From NCBI GenBank assembly GCA_905221605.1, contig CAJNDS010001935.1:495985-559984 (forward strand): a stretch of DNA of 64,000 nucleotides, in the 5' to 3' direction. Under the pieces are notes generated by a model that saw only the letters and a list, made by a program, of their open reading frames with translations, searched no databases and was not told the origin of the DNA. How positions within the stretch are numbered: position 1 is the first letter of the stretch; each line of letters starts with the position of its first letter. Positions 21,251-30,946 of the stretch are shown piece after piece. This DNA comes from Symbiodinium natans (taxonomy: Eukaryota; Sar; Dinophyceae; Suessiales; Symbiodiniaceae). Made by a program: the position numbers and the translations under genes.

Positions 21251-22510
21251 GGCCAAGAAGGACCTGCGTGGAAACAAAGCCTGGAGGGGGAGGGAAGACT
21301 TTGGCTGGGGCGCTGACAAGGATCCCCGAAGCCAAACCGACCCCGAAGTCACCCACCACCTCCGGCCAGAAGCCCTCAAAAAGCTGGGATCCTGACTGTA
21401 GCAAGGCCTCCTTTACTGCATCGGCAGTGTCCATGCCGAGCCGAAGGAGGTGGTATTGGAGGTTCCTGTGGGCTTTTGGGCGGCTATAAACTCTTCATAG
21501 GTTTGTCACAACCCGGACAAGCTAGGCACACGATGTCTCCTATGCGTTTGGGAGGACAAGGCTGTCAGACTTCTACTGCAGGGCTGAATCTGAAACAGTT
21601 CCCTTGTGGGAACAAGTTGGTGCGAGTCGATCCGAGCAGGCTGCTTCAGGCGCACACCAGCAGAACCACTTAAACTCATAAGAAGCGTTTGCAAAAAAAA
21701 ATGCCCCCAAGGCTCACTCCAAATTGCAGGTCTTTGGCCTGCTTGGCCTGGTTCGCAGGGATGGCATGCACAGAGCCTCCCACGATGCTGTCCAGATCCG
21801 CGGAGAAGGTCATGTTGTACACCCACTTCCTTGCTCAAACCCTCAACCCGAAACCCTTTTTTCTAAACCCTAAACCCTAAACCCTAAACCCTGCAGGGTC
21901 GGCGGTACAACCCTCCAAAGAAAACGCGGGGGCGAAATGGCACAAACGGTTCTTTCAACAACTGTCAGCTGGGCTGCTGGTCACCCTGCCAGGAAGTCGG
22001 AGACCAGTCGATGACCCCCTTAAAGGTGCGGGTCCTGGGGTCGTACGATGCCTCTTCGAAGTACTTCTTCGGAGGAGGCTGGCTGCCATTGTCGAGCTCG
22101 GGAAACGTCTTGCTGAGAGCACTCTCGTAAGAGATGTAGCACTCGTCGGGATGGTGGAAATGGTAGGAGGCAAAGCCCAAACCTCCACCTGTTTGAACGT
22201 AAATCTGTCCTCGCGTCACAGCTGTGGATCTAAACTTTACTGCTAACCCACTGCTGGATATTTGGGGTCGCTCTAAGCGAAAGCAACCAAAAATCGGATC
22301 TGCCCTTCATCGACAAGCTTCCCCAGATCGTTTCCGGCGCGGGATGCTCACCAGCACCGGTGCACAGTCGCGAAATGTCGCGGTCCGCCAGCATCTGTAT
22401 GGTGGCAAGGTACCTCACTTTCTTGGCACAGGCAGTGAATCTGAAGGAACAGGACCTGGGACAAGGTCGACAAGGACAGATCCACCGAGCATCATGATCG
22501 CCTCGGTTGC
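21246..22510 (-). CDS. Multi-exon gene, unknown domain with a GC-AG intron
   Basis: Four minus-strand pieces read well. About 22510-22338: GNRGDHDARW..., then KVRYLATIQMLADRDISRLC, ending at a GTGAGC donor. About 22219-21987: IYVQTGGGLGFASYHFHHPD, SALSKTFPELDNGSQ and TFKGVIDWSPTSWQGD. About 21835-21725: KWVYNMTFSADLDSIVGGSV, then ANQAKQAKDLQF. About 21466-21246: NLQYHLLRLGMDTADAVKEA, LLQSGSQLFEGFWPEVV and FGVGLASGIL. Joining GACCA at the GCAGCC donor to the ...AAG|GAAGTGG acceptor keeps the frame (WQGDQKW). The joined exons look like a beta-rich domain followed by helices. I recall similar WSP..F.GD..W.Y motifs in dinoflagellate proteins but cannot name the family. The intron between the second and third pieces carries a CCCTAAA tract (21861-21892). 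Confidence 0.55.
21848..21895 (+). repeat. CCCTAAA tract inside an intron
   Basis: Four CCCTAAA units preceded by GAAACCCTTTTTTCTAAACCC, located between two exons of the 21.2-22.5 kb gene. Confidence 0.85.
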
Positions 22511-22519
22511 CTCCTAAAG

Positions 22520-23080
22520 ATCCAGGCTACACACCCAACATCTGCACCCGGAACCAATGGCGGGGAAGAGGCAAAGGGTCGCTCCCTTGCTTGACCACCT
22601 CGCTGCGGAGAGAGAGTATCCGAAATCCTGGATGTCACAAACAGGGCCAGGACACAACATGATTTTGCGATTTCGTAATATCATCCCCCGGAACTCGTTA
22701 GAGCTATGTGCTTGCTGACTGGATTCTGCCGTCTTTGAGGGGCAACTGGCAGGGTCAACTGGCAGGCACCCCTCATACTATGTCAAAGTTGTTTGGGCCT
22801 GGCCACGCAAAGATGCTTATCGTCGGGCAGGACCCCGCATCCGACAAAAGGGAAGCCTGAAAACCCTTTTTCTGGTTGCCCTCCAAAAGTCCAAAAGGAC
22901 GAATGAAACAAAACACCCTAGAACTACATCCACGAAGCATGTTTTGGAACCCGGACTGTCAAAAACGCCCTTTTTTGAGCCTTAAAGCCCAAGGAAGGAC
23001 CCCTCCAAAACATCCCAGCAAGGCGCGGCGGAGGCCCCGCGTCTGCAGGACGACTGGGCCAGTCTTGCGGGAGCCCACCT
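22520..23080. other. No gene recognised
   Basis: No frame with a recognisable motif. The 22855-22935 stretch includes CCCTTTTTCTGG and similar junction-like pieces. Confidence 0.4.
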
Positions 23081-23081
23081 A

Positions 23082-23210
23082 AGAGGTTTGGGGTTCAGGG
23101 CTTTAGGGTTTCGAGGTTTAGGGTTTTGGGGTTTAGAAGTTGGGGGGCTTTTCCTGCTTTTGAGGAATGCAGAGGTTGAGGGTTTAGGGCTTTAGGGTCT
23201 CTCGGGGTTC
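23082..23210 (+). repeat. Decayed TTTAGGG tract
   Basis: TTTGGGGTTCAGGGCTTTAGGGTTTCGAGG and similar, an old and mutated telomere-like tract. Confidence 0.7.
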
Positions 23211-23430
23211 AGGACTAGGGGACCTCGGGGTCTGAGGATTCAAGAGCAAAAAGGCTTGAGGGGATAGGGGGGGAGAGTTGAAGTGGAGTCGGAATATCCA
23301 AACTACATCACCCGGGGCCGCAAGGAGTCTATAGCCTTCAGTGCCGGAGCAACAAGGGTGGCAAGGCGAGAAGACGAGCCACCCAGCGGAAGTTGCGGGC
23401 ATCGAGCAGGACGCCTGTGGGAGCTCTGAG

Positions 23431-23735
23431 CCCTAAACCCTAAACCCTAAACCCTAAACCCTAAGCCCTAACCTTTTGGAGTTCTGGGTGCGACCAGGCG
23501 TAGTCGGCTAGCCTTCGCTGCGAACTTGAAACATAAAGAATTCTTCTTCGCATCCAGGCCTCTTGCGAACACTGCCGGGGAACCCGAAAACATGGCTGCT
23601 TCTGCAAGCACCTGAAACCCTAAGCCTGAAACATCACTTGGGGGGGGGGGGGGAACCCTAAACCCTAGCCCTAAACCCTAAACCCTAAACCCTAAACCTG
23701 AAACCCTGAACCCTAAACCCTAAACCTGAAACATC
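23431..23735 (+). repeat. CCCTAAA tracts around a poly-G run
   Basis: CCCTAAA at 23431-23472 and 23654-23735, the second next to G13 (23640-23653). Variants CCTGAAA and CCCTAGC are mixed in. Confidence 0.9.
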
Positions 23736-24340
23736 AAAACCGTGAGGGGGGAGAAGGGCCTCGCCCGCCCACTCGCCGCTGCGACACCGCGGTGTAGCCG
23801 AACTGTGGGGTCCCGGACTCAAGTCTCCGAGCCAGCTCCACCTTCTTCAGCTGGTGTCTTATTGTGATGTGGTGCCATTCTGATGTTCTTATACTGGTAT
23901 GATTATAGTGCTCTATTATCAGTCTTGATTTGGGGCCTGAAGTTCTTATACTGGTATCATTACAGTGCCATATTATCATTCTTGATTTGGGGCCTGAAGG
24001 TTGCGCTTCGTGGGGTTTTGGTCTTAGTCTTTGATGTGAGGAACTGGGCGTCCGATGGGTATCCGTGCTGGTGCGTGGCCAAAGTCGACAGCCTTTCTCT
24101 GCGCCGTTGCTGTTTCCAGCTGCTCATGCCGCGCCAGTCGCTAGTCACCAGAGACCAGCAGACCCTCAACCCTAAACCCTGTAAAGTTCTCGCTGGCAGT
24201 TCCTTGCAGTTCCGTGCAAGGCCGAGCCGCATAGCGATCCTCGAACAGATTCAGCGGCAGCTCCTTGAGTGGCGGGATGTTTCACGCTCTGAAGTTCATT
24301 TGGTAGCATGAGACACAGACCAAGCACGAACACACGTACA
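23736..24340. other. Short direct duplication, no gene
   Basis: GTTCTTATACTGGTATGATTATAGTGC (23885-23911) recurs as GTTCTTATACTGGTATCATTACAGTGC (23942-23968), each followed by a TTATCAT/GTCTTGATTTGGGGCCTGAAG tail. This gives a duplicated unit of about 60 bp. No gene. Confidence 0.55.
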
Positions 24341-24734
24341 CTTAAAGACAGCAAAGAACAACCCCGCGCAATGCCAGTATGCAGGAAAACCTGAGCTAGA
24401 TACTTGCAAGCAGCATGAATACCTACCTGGACCTACTTGCAGACTCACTTTACACTACCTGATGCTAGCATTACACTACGTGAACGGCTTGCATGCTTGC
24501 ATGCAAGCAAAGAGGACGGGCAGGCAGACAAACAACGCATGCACGCTTGCCCCTCGTGCATCGGAGGCACCCCAGAATGCTCAGCAATCTCTGGGAAAGA
24601 CTGGCGCAAGCTGAAGAGCGGTAGCTCCTCTGGAGGACTTCAATGGCTTCAAGCTGCTCAGGAGAGGTTGGGGCTCAGGCCAAACTTGCTTTGTAGCCCA
24701 CAGAACCCTACGCATTCCAGAGCTCCAGGAGACA

Positions 24735-25000
24735 CTCCTTGATTCGCAGGGCGCGGCGGGCGATGCGCGCCATGCTCTCACCGCGCACGGGCGAGGTGGG
24801 AGGCTGCCATGCCACGACCAAACTGCGGTGTGTCGGAGGCAGGGTGCAGGATTGCGACGTGCTTCGGGTCCAATGCTCAAAGGAGTTCAGCGAGCGTCCG
24901 GTCGTCTAGCCGTTTTTGTGCTGCGGACTCAAGCCTGTCAGGTCCTCTAAAAACTGTTTTTTCACGTAGTGCGGTGTGCTACCAAGCTTGCGTTGTTCGG
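24735..25000 (-). CDS. Possible exon fragments
   Basis: The minus strand reads ESMARIARRALRIKECLLEL, then WNA, then a GTAGGG donor-like site (about 24790-24733). Upstream is FRGPDRLESAAQKRLDDRTL, then AELL and a TGA (about 24960-24893). The amphipathic pieces look coding but the stop between them and the lack of any motif leave this weak. Confidence 0.25.
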
Positions 25001-25344
25001 GCCGAGGGCTGTGTGAAAGCAATTTCCGGTACGTGAGGTTCGAAGAACTGAGGGCCGGTTGTGCTCCATCGGGGCTTAGGGTTCCGTCATGTTGGTGCAG
25101 GACATGTCTTCCTAGAGTCTCTGGCTGCAGATGAGTCGGCTCGGGGCGAGGTTGCGATCAAGAAGCTGAGCAGGAATAACGGCGCAAGGCTTCGGGCTCT
25201 TCAGGCTCTACTGCCTTATCCACGTGGTGCTCCACCGAAGTGGCACCGAAGTTGCTGTCTGAACTTCGAGTCTGAACCGCCGACTCTTCGTGTTGCCGAA
25301 TCTCCGCCTCGATTTGGCCCCAAGCCGGCAAAGCCTTGATCAAA

Positions 25345-25395
25345 CATTCATATAAAGGGGTACCTTATTGGGACCCTCATTATAAGGGGATCCGA
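25345..25395. repeat. GGGACC/TATAAGGGG repeat copy
   Basis: TATAAAGGGGTACCTTATTGGGACCC followed by TTATAAGGGGATCC, related to 2111-2184 and 12486-12600. The rest of 25.4-26.1 kb holds no gene that I recognise. Confidence 0.55.
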
Positions 25396-26197
25396 CTATG
25401 TGGTACGCAGTCCATAGATTGCGGAGCTCGCCCTATCGACCTCGCTACAAGTGATGTTTACGAAACCAGCCTGCAACCCCGACACGTTTTGCTGGCCACT
25501 TTCTCACTCTGGGCAGACTCCGATCTGCATACTCAGCCTTTAACGATCATGACATACTGACAGACTCATGACATAAGTTTTAGGGATAGCAGGCAACCCT
25601 CACGGTTCACTGGGGTTCCTCCAGGGGCTCTGAAACAGGGAGTGGTTGAAGTCCGGAATGCTTCGCAGAGCATCGCGACCGATATTTTGGGCCGCGCCCT
25701 CTGACTCAGCCGCGTATGGGCCCTGATCCGGTCTGTTGAATTCCTCTCAGGAACTCCTGATGCATGACGGTTGCCGGGGTCCGCTGGGCCGACAGCTTCG
25801 ATGTGAAGGACATCAGGGCTTCCTCCCCGAACCCCTCAATGTCGAATTCACAGAGGGCATCGGGCTGGATTGGCTTAGGCTGTACAGGGGACCTTGCTGC
25901 AGGAAAACAAGCCGCACATCAACGTGGCAGCAATGTTTCAATCTCTATCAGCATCGGGGTCGGGTTTCTCTTGAGGTACAGTTTGTATGGAAGGCACTCA
26001 GGGGCCTGGGGAGTCGATGTGTATCAACCTCTGCGGTGTCAGCGTAGAAAATCCTTCGCGGTTGATCCCCCGACCCTCGAGCTTGACTAAGTGATTTGTG
26101 CCCAGCGAGTACAAGAATATCTGAAACCCTTTTTGCTAAACCCGAAACCCTAAACCGTGGCTCTTTCCCCTCTCCTGGGAGTCGGGACGAAGCTTTT

Positions 26198-26338
26198 TCA
26201 AGCCTTGGGCTTCTGCTTCGTCCAAACCTCTCCGTCGTCCCAGACTAGGGTCCCCAAGCTGGGTGAGATCTGCGCGGTGTAAATCCGGCCGCCAAGGCTA
26301 AGGGAGACCTGGGACATGTGGAGCTTCGGCAGGGGTGG
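26198..26338 (-). CDS. Terminal exon of an unidentified gene
   Basis: A 46-codon open stretch ending at TGA (26198-26200), preceded by a plausible acceptor (...CACCCAAAAG|CC). It reads PPLPKLHMSQVSLSLGGRIY, then a beta-like part IYTAQISPSLGTLVWDDGEV and the end WTKQKPKA. The regular alternation and the clean acceptor make this more than chance, but the upstream exons are not identified. Confidence 0.5.
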   Translation of the reverse strand, partial: PPLPKLHMSQVSLSLGGRIYTAQISPSLGTLVWDDGEVWTKQKPKA

Positions 26339-26564
26339 CTTTTGGGTGTTAGCGGGGAGCTCCATGACAGAACCATAAACCCTGACTCAGATGCAACATC
26401 CTCTTGACACCAGTGGACATGCCTGGGCCCTCACGGCACACTGCAAAAGTGCAGCACTGAAAACTGCAGCAAGATGAAGCCTCCATCCCACCCGCTGCAT
26501 GTGGGGGTTCAAATAATAGGATTGATTCCCTTCCAAAACGAACCCCAAGAAAGTACCCCTAGAC

Positions 26565-26790
26565 CCTGGACCCTAAACCCTACACCCCCTAAACCCTCAA
26601 CCCTCAACCCTAAACCCTAAACCCTAAACCCTCAACCCTAAACCATATTTTGGGAAAAAGTGTATCTTCGACTCCGGCTGCGCAGAAGTGCCAAGACTCT
26701 CGGCTTTGCAACCAGCAGAGCTACATGAGACCCCGGCAGCAGATGTAATTTGGGTTTGGGGTTTGGGGTTTAGGGTTTAGGGTTTAGGGC
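26565..26790. repeat. CCCTAAA then TTTAGGG tracts
   Basis: CCCTAAA units with CCCTCAA variants at 26567-26645. Opposite-polarity TTTAGGG units at 26757-26790 run straight into the family A element. Confidence 0.9.
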
Positions 26791-26910
26791 TACTTGGAGG
26801 TTCATGGGTAGCTATAAGTAGGACTGCAGGTATGGTAAGTATGCTTATAACCCCTAATTAGGGTACTTACAGAACAAGCCCTACTGATGAGTACCCATGA
26901 ACCTCCAAGT
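26791..26910. repeat. MITE-like element, family A, intact copy
   Basis: Perfect 19-bp inverted ends (ACTTGGAGGTTCATGGGTA). The centre (CTTATAACCCCTAATTAGGG) is palindromic. It is inserted directly against a TTTAGGG tract. Confidence 0.9.
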
Positions 26911-27072
26911 GGGCACACCGCTCTATGGTCCTGACTGACACGGGACCCAGGCTTCACAACGCATTAGCAACGCAAACACTACTCATCGACAACATCTACT
27001 AAGTAAACGAAACTAAGAATGAGTCTCACATTAAGGAAAATGAATATCAAAGAAGAAAGAACCACAGCAGCA

Positions 27073-27180
27073 CCTAAAACCCTAAATCCCTAACCTCTAA
27101 AACCCTGAACCCTAAACCCTAAATCCCTAACCCCCAAAACCCTAAAGCCCCTACAGCCCCTAACTCCCCTAAAAGTGTCA
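27073..27180 (+). repeat. Degenerate CCCTAAA tract
   Basis: ACCCTAAATCCCTAACCTCTAAAACCC and similar for about 100 bp. It is heavily mutated. Confidence 0.8.
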
Positions 27181-27289
27181 AGTGAGCCGGCCTCGCGGGC
27201 GCCGGTGATGGAAAGCTCCGTAGGATCCGAGCTAAACTCGTCGGCCCAGAGCACGAGGTTGGGCTGGATGCAAGCCTCGAGGCTTTTGG

Positions 27290-27415
27290 GGTCTAGGGCT
27301 TTTGGGGTTTAGGGTTTTTAGTTTGGGGTTTAGGGTTTAGGGTTTAGGGTTTAGGGGTTTAGGGTTTAGGGTTTAGGGTTTAGGGTTTAGGGTTTAGGGT
27401 TTAGGGCTTAGCCGC
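27290..27415 (+). repeat. TTTAGGG array
   Basis: About fourteen units after a variable start (TTTTGGGGTTTAGGG), ending TTTAGGGCTTAGCC. Confidence 0.95.
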
Positions 27416-27708
27416 CCGTCACTTCGTGTTTCAGGGGCTGTTGTTCGACAAGCCCTCAGAGACACAATGAGGCGCGAGGTCGGCTTAGGCAGAGGCCATG
27501 TACTTCCCGTCGTGCTCTCGGACATACACGCCCTCCAACCTCGGTTTCGAGGTCAGTGCTGGGTCCTTCAATGAAGGTTTTGAGGCTCGACAGGGTGTGG
27601 AGAGGCAGTTCACTAAGAATGTTCGGAAGCACTTGACAGGACTCGTTCCTTGTCGTCTGGGTCCTCTTGCCCATACGGAAGCGGCTTCGAAGGTAACAAA
27701 GCAAGCTC

Positions 27709-27792
27709 ACTTGGAGGTTCATGGGTACGTGCAAGTTGGGTTATAAGTATGTAGGTTAAACCTTACTTCGGGCCCTTAGAACCTGCCCATGA
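27709..27792. repeat. MITE-like element, family A, truncated copy
   Basis: Starts with ACTTGGAGGTTCATGGGTAC, identical to the intact copy, and has a recognisable middle (GGGTTATAAGTATG). The right end stops at TGCCCATGAA. Confidence 0.75.
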
Positions 27793-27940
27793 AGGGGTTG
27801 CTAGGGGTGAAGGGGACCCTTCGTCCAGGCGGCTGGTCCCAAAAGCTGACCTCTCCGGCTGCCGGACTCTTCACAGCACCGTCCATCTTGCTCCCCAAGA
27901 CCTCAAAGCCACGGGTGTGAGCTCAAAGCGTTTAAATCCC

Positions 27941-28075
27941 TTCCCCCTCATATTCAACCCCCCCTACTACCCCCTAATATTGAATACCCCCTATACCCCC
28001 CTTATGGTTATTTTCCGGTATATGGGGGGGTATTTAATATTGGGGGGGGGGTAAAATATAAGGGGGAGGGGCTTT
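27941..28075. repeat. C-rich/G-rich inverted repeat
   Basis: CCCCTCATATTCAACCCCCC...ATATTGAATACCCCC is answered by GGGGGGGTATTTAATATTGGGG...TATAAGGGGGAGGGG. It can form a long hairpin of about 60 bp per arm with mismatches. Confidence 0.7.
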
Positions 28076-28405
28076 TCGGAACAGCATGGAACAGCTGCGC
28101 TTCAAGTTCGGCAAGCTGACACACAGCAGCCAGGGAGGTCTGTTCCTGAGGTGCACACCAGGGAATCCTCAGCTGCCCAAGGGTTGGGGTGGTAGGGGTT
28201 TCAAGTCGAAGACAGGTTGTGGGGATGGAGCGTGCGGGCATATCGACCCCACGTGCGCCACAACCCTCTCAGCACTAGGAGCACAACCGCAAGCTACAGC
28301 AAAATGCGGACCAAAGTCTGCGGTCGAAGCAATGCCCCCAGGCGTCAAGGTCTGCAAGGACACGAGCCTGCTGCAAGAACAGCACATGCGGACCGCATGC
28401 AAGTG

Positions 28406-28651
28406 CTATCTGATTGTCGAAATTATCTCCACGGCCTTGGCTTGATGATGCTTGCAATGGTCAACAACCAAAGGACCTACTGACTGCAATGCTTGCTGCA
28501 CCGCCACAGTTCTCTTGAAATCCACTTCGGCCCGTAAACCACGCGCAATGATCTTATCCTGAAATTCTTCGGGAGACCAAGTGCTACTTCTGCTTCCCTG
28601 CGGATTCCTTTCATCATCGGTCTTCTCGCAGCAACACGCCGTCTGCCCCAT
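28406..28651 (-). CDS. First exon, protein with predicted N-terminal lipidation (MGQTACCC)
   Basis: An ATG at 28651 opens MGQTACCCEKTDDERNPQGS, then SWSP-type sequence (TWSPEEFQDKIIARGLRAEV) and QQALQSVGPLVVDHCKHHQA before a TAG. Gly2 followed by three Cys fits N-myristoylation plus palmitoylation, as in membrane-anchored signalling proteins. The C-terminal part looks helical. The exon may end before the TAG at one of several GT sites (AAG|GCCGTGG). Downstream exons are uncertain: an acceptor ...TTCTTGCAG at about 28378 is followed by two competing frames. I cannot name the protein. Confidence 0.45.
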   Translation of the reverse strand: MGQTACCCEKTDDERNPQGSRSSTWSPEEFQDKIIARGLRAEVDFKRTVAVQQALQSVGPLVVDHCKHHQAKAVEIISTIR

Positions 28652-28759
28652 GGCTGCAGCAACAGCGAGATCTGCAATACTACTTGTTGGTAGTACTGCT
28701 CATGCTGCTGGCAGGGCTGGAGTGAAGGGGTCAACGAGACAGTATGACCATGACCTTAA

Positions 28760-29205
28760 GCAGCTCCGCTCCTGTCCCGGCCCTCACGGAAAGAAAAGCC
28801 GGGCACTAAGCTAAAAGCGCAAGCCTGAGCTTGCCACAGACATGCTCTGCTCACTTGCTCACCATCTGTGCCGGACTCCCAATGAAAGCAGCGCATGGCG
28901 GTGCAGAACTTCCAACGGGACACACTTTTGCACGCGAAGGCGCTTCTCACTGGGAGGGAACGTGCCCTGCGCCACTTGCACGAACATCGCCTTGAGAGCC
29001 GCCGCCGACTCCGACCCAACAGAACCCCAGAGTCTCCAGGCTCTCTGCTCTCTGCCCCCCCCCCCCCCTTTAGGCCGTCGACTACGAGAAGGGGGAGATG
29101 TCTTCACGAGGGAGGAAAAAATGCTTCGAACTCTTCCCCAAACCCTTTCGAATGCTCGGCTCCGGACAATCTTGCTAGCTTCATGCGTGGTACAAGACAG
29201 ACCCC
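28760..29205. other. No gene assigned
   Basis: Overlapping frames on both strands, interrupted by a poly-C run (29047-29058). Nothing recognisable. Confidence 0.35.
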
Positions 29206-29562
29206 CGTCCCTAAACCCTGAACCCCTAAACCCTAAACCCTGAACCCTCAACTCTTGCGCCAAGGCGCAGGCCTCGGGAACCCCTAAACCCTAAACCCTG
29301 AACCCTCAACCCTGAGCGCTAAGGCGCAGTAGACCTGCAGCTGCATCTGCGGGAGGAGCTGCCGAATCTGGCGCATGGCGCGGACCTGGAAGTTTCTGTT
29401 TCAGGGGTGTTTAAGGTCTGTTTGCTATATAGGTACACTCCTCGATTTGTGCGGGGGGTTTCGGGTTTAGGGTTTAGGGCTTAGGGCTTAGGGTTTAGGG
29501 TTTCAACTCTCACACTCGCACAAGGCCGGCAAGGCATAGGGTTTAGGATGGCTTAGGGCTTA
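29206..29562. repeat. CCCTAAA and TTTAGGG tracts
   Basis: CCCTAAA/CCCTGAA units at 29209-29250 and 29281-29312. TTTAGGG/CTTAGGG units at 29460-29505 and 29536-29575. A duplicated segment CTCTTGCGCCAAGGCGCAG / CCTGAGCGCTAAGGCGCAG lies between the first two. Confidence 0.85.
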
Positions 29563-29710
29563 GGGCTTAGGGTTTCGGGGTTGGCTCTAGGAGTGGAGGG
29601 CCCTGCTTGGGCATTGAGGTTGTCGATGGTGGGCCCTCGAATCAGGTTGCGGAAAGGGGTCCGCCGTCTATGTGAGGTGTGGGTCTGCAGCTTGCAATGC
29701 TAGAATGCTC

Positions 29711-29749
29711 CCTAAACCCTAAACCCTAAACCCTTTTTTAAACCCTAAA
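29711..29749 (+). repeat. CCCTAAA tract, left half split by the retrotransposon
   Basis: CCCTAAA units end with CTAAA at 29745-29749, directly before the TG of the left LTR. The tract resumes at 35343 with CTAAA and further CCCTAAA units. Confidence 0.9.
29745..29749. repeat. Target-site duplication CTAAA (left copy)
   Basis: CTAAA immediately before the left LTR equals CTAAA at 35343-35347 immediately after the right LTR. Because the target is a CCCTAAA repeat, some of the identity could be chance, but the 5-bp length fits Copia elements. Confidence 0.75.
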
Positions 29750-30054
29750 TGTGGAAGCGTAGTACCTGCACATGTCTGGTTGTAGCTCGTTGTTTTCCTG
29801 TTGCTCCTAGGCCCAAGCACAGAACGCCTTGAGCATAACACATTTTAATGTTTGTATATACTGTAGTGCCGTCGCCTCACTGTAGCGCATAGCATAGCAA
29901 TCCTTCAAGACTTTGCTGTTCGTTTTGTTGCCCGCTTGTGTAAAAGAGTTACTCCGCCCGTTGTGTGAGCCATGTCTGCTGGGGAAAGGGATGGGACTGG
30001 GGAATTAGCTACTCCACTAGTGCCTCCTGCTCAGCCTGCTGGTTCACACCAGCA
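29750..30054 (+). repeat. 5' LTR
   Basis: Starts TGTGGAAGCGTAG and ends CACACCAGCA. A TATA-like TTTGTATATA sits at 29851-29860. The gag ATG (29972) lies inside the LTR, so its last 83 nt are coding. Confidence 0.95.
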
Positions 30055-30946
30055 GGTTATGAGCCCAACGCAGGGCTACGGCACCGTGACGCCGCAATCA
30101 TCCCAACCTCCCGGGAGGGATGGTTTGCAAGAGCATATGCATTCCGCAACACCTGATGCACCCACCGCCGGCATTGAGGGTGGTTTGGGTTTTGTGGAAA
30201 TGGCTGCGGGAAGGGCGCGTGCTAGTATAGACCCAGCAGAAGGCGTGCAGCATGCGTCGACCACCACTGAGGGTGGGATATTGCACGGTATGCCCCGAAG
30301 CATGCCACAAGCAGTGCAACCTCCGGACGGAAGTCCAGGACCAGAGGCCAACACCATCCTGCGTCAGGACACCTTGGGTGACGACCGTCAGGTTACAGAC
30401 CAAGGTGGTGACAGGGGTTTGGGGGGCATAAGGTCAACTGGTGAGACCGCTGGAGTTGAGGGGTTCATGACCCCACGTTCACAGGGTTTGCCCGCTATCT
30501 CCGAAATGGTTGAAGGCATTCCTGGTGTTTTCATGTCTCGTGTTTCTGAGTTTTTCCGTGTGGCAAGGACTGAGGTGCAGGCCCAGTCACCACCACACCA
30601 CACACGTGCAAGCCCTGGAGCAGTGTCTAGGGTGAGGGCTTTGGGAGATGGGAGTGTTGGGTCAAGTGCTTCGCCGCCGCAGCCGGACTCAATCGGCACA
30701 CCCACCACTTTTGGCCCCGGGCCCGGGAGGGAATCCCCATTACTCAATGCCGAGTTGCTGCAACGCATGCAAGCACTTGAGCAAAGGGCCCCACTCCTTT
30801 ACCCTAGATCTGCAGCCCCTGAACGCCCCTGGAGCGTACCGAGTCGTCATCGCTCCCTCAAGAGGCAATTCAAGCAGAGGTTGCCAGGCAGCTTGCAGGT
30901 TTTGAGGCTAGAGCCCAGGCGCAGGAGATGGAGAATCAGAGGTTGA
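29972..30946 (+). CDS. Retrotransposon ORF1, N-terminal gag part (324 aa)
   Basis: Starts at an ATG inside the LTR (MSAGERDGTGELATPLVPPA), as in yeast Ty1 where the gag frame also starts in the LTR. The product is Pro/Ser/Gly rich and looks disordered. It has PPGRDG-type motifs and a short helical start near residues 255-270 (LLQRMQALEQRAPLL). After about 30830 the frame decays into basic sequence and stops at 30944. The coiled coil continues in ORF2, in the -1 frame. The two frames overlap between 30823 and 30943, and I see no canonical X XXY YYZ slippery heptamer in that window. A one-base loss (for instance in CCCC at 30826-30829) explains the break as well as programmed frameshifting does. 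Confidence 0.75.
   Translation: MSAGERDGTGELATPLVPPAQPAGSHQQVMSPTQGYGTVTPQSSQPPGRDGLQEHMHSATPDAPTAGIEGGLGFVEMAAGRARASIDPAEGVQHASTTTEGGILHGMPRSMPQAVQPPDGSPGPEANTILRQDTLGDDRQVTDQGGDRGLGGIRSTGETAGVEGFMTPRSQGLPAISEMVEGIPGVFMSRVSEFFRVARTEVQAQSPPHHTRASPGAVSRVRALGDGSVGSSASPPQPDSIGTPTTFGPGPGRESPLLNAELLQRMQALEQRAPLLYPRSAAPERPWSVPSRHRSLKRQFKQRLPGSLQVLRLEPRRRRWRIRG
30055..30066 (+). promoter_or_regulatory. Primer-binding site, half-tRNA-iMet type
   Basis: GGTTATGAGCCC follows the LTR directly. Its complement GGGCTCATAACC is the anticodon stem-loop of initiator tRNA-Met (CAT anticodon). Priming from a tRNA-iMet fragment cut in the anticodon loop is known for Drosophila copia and yeast Ty5. The site also codes for part of the gag frame (QQVMSP). 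Confidence 0.8.
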
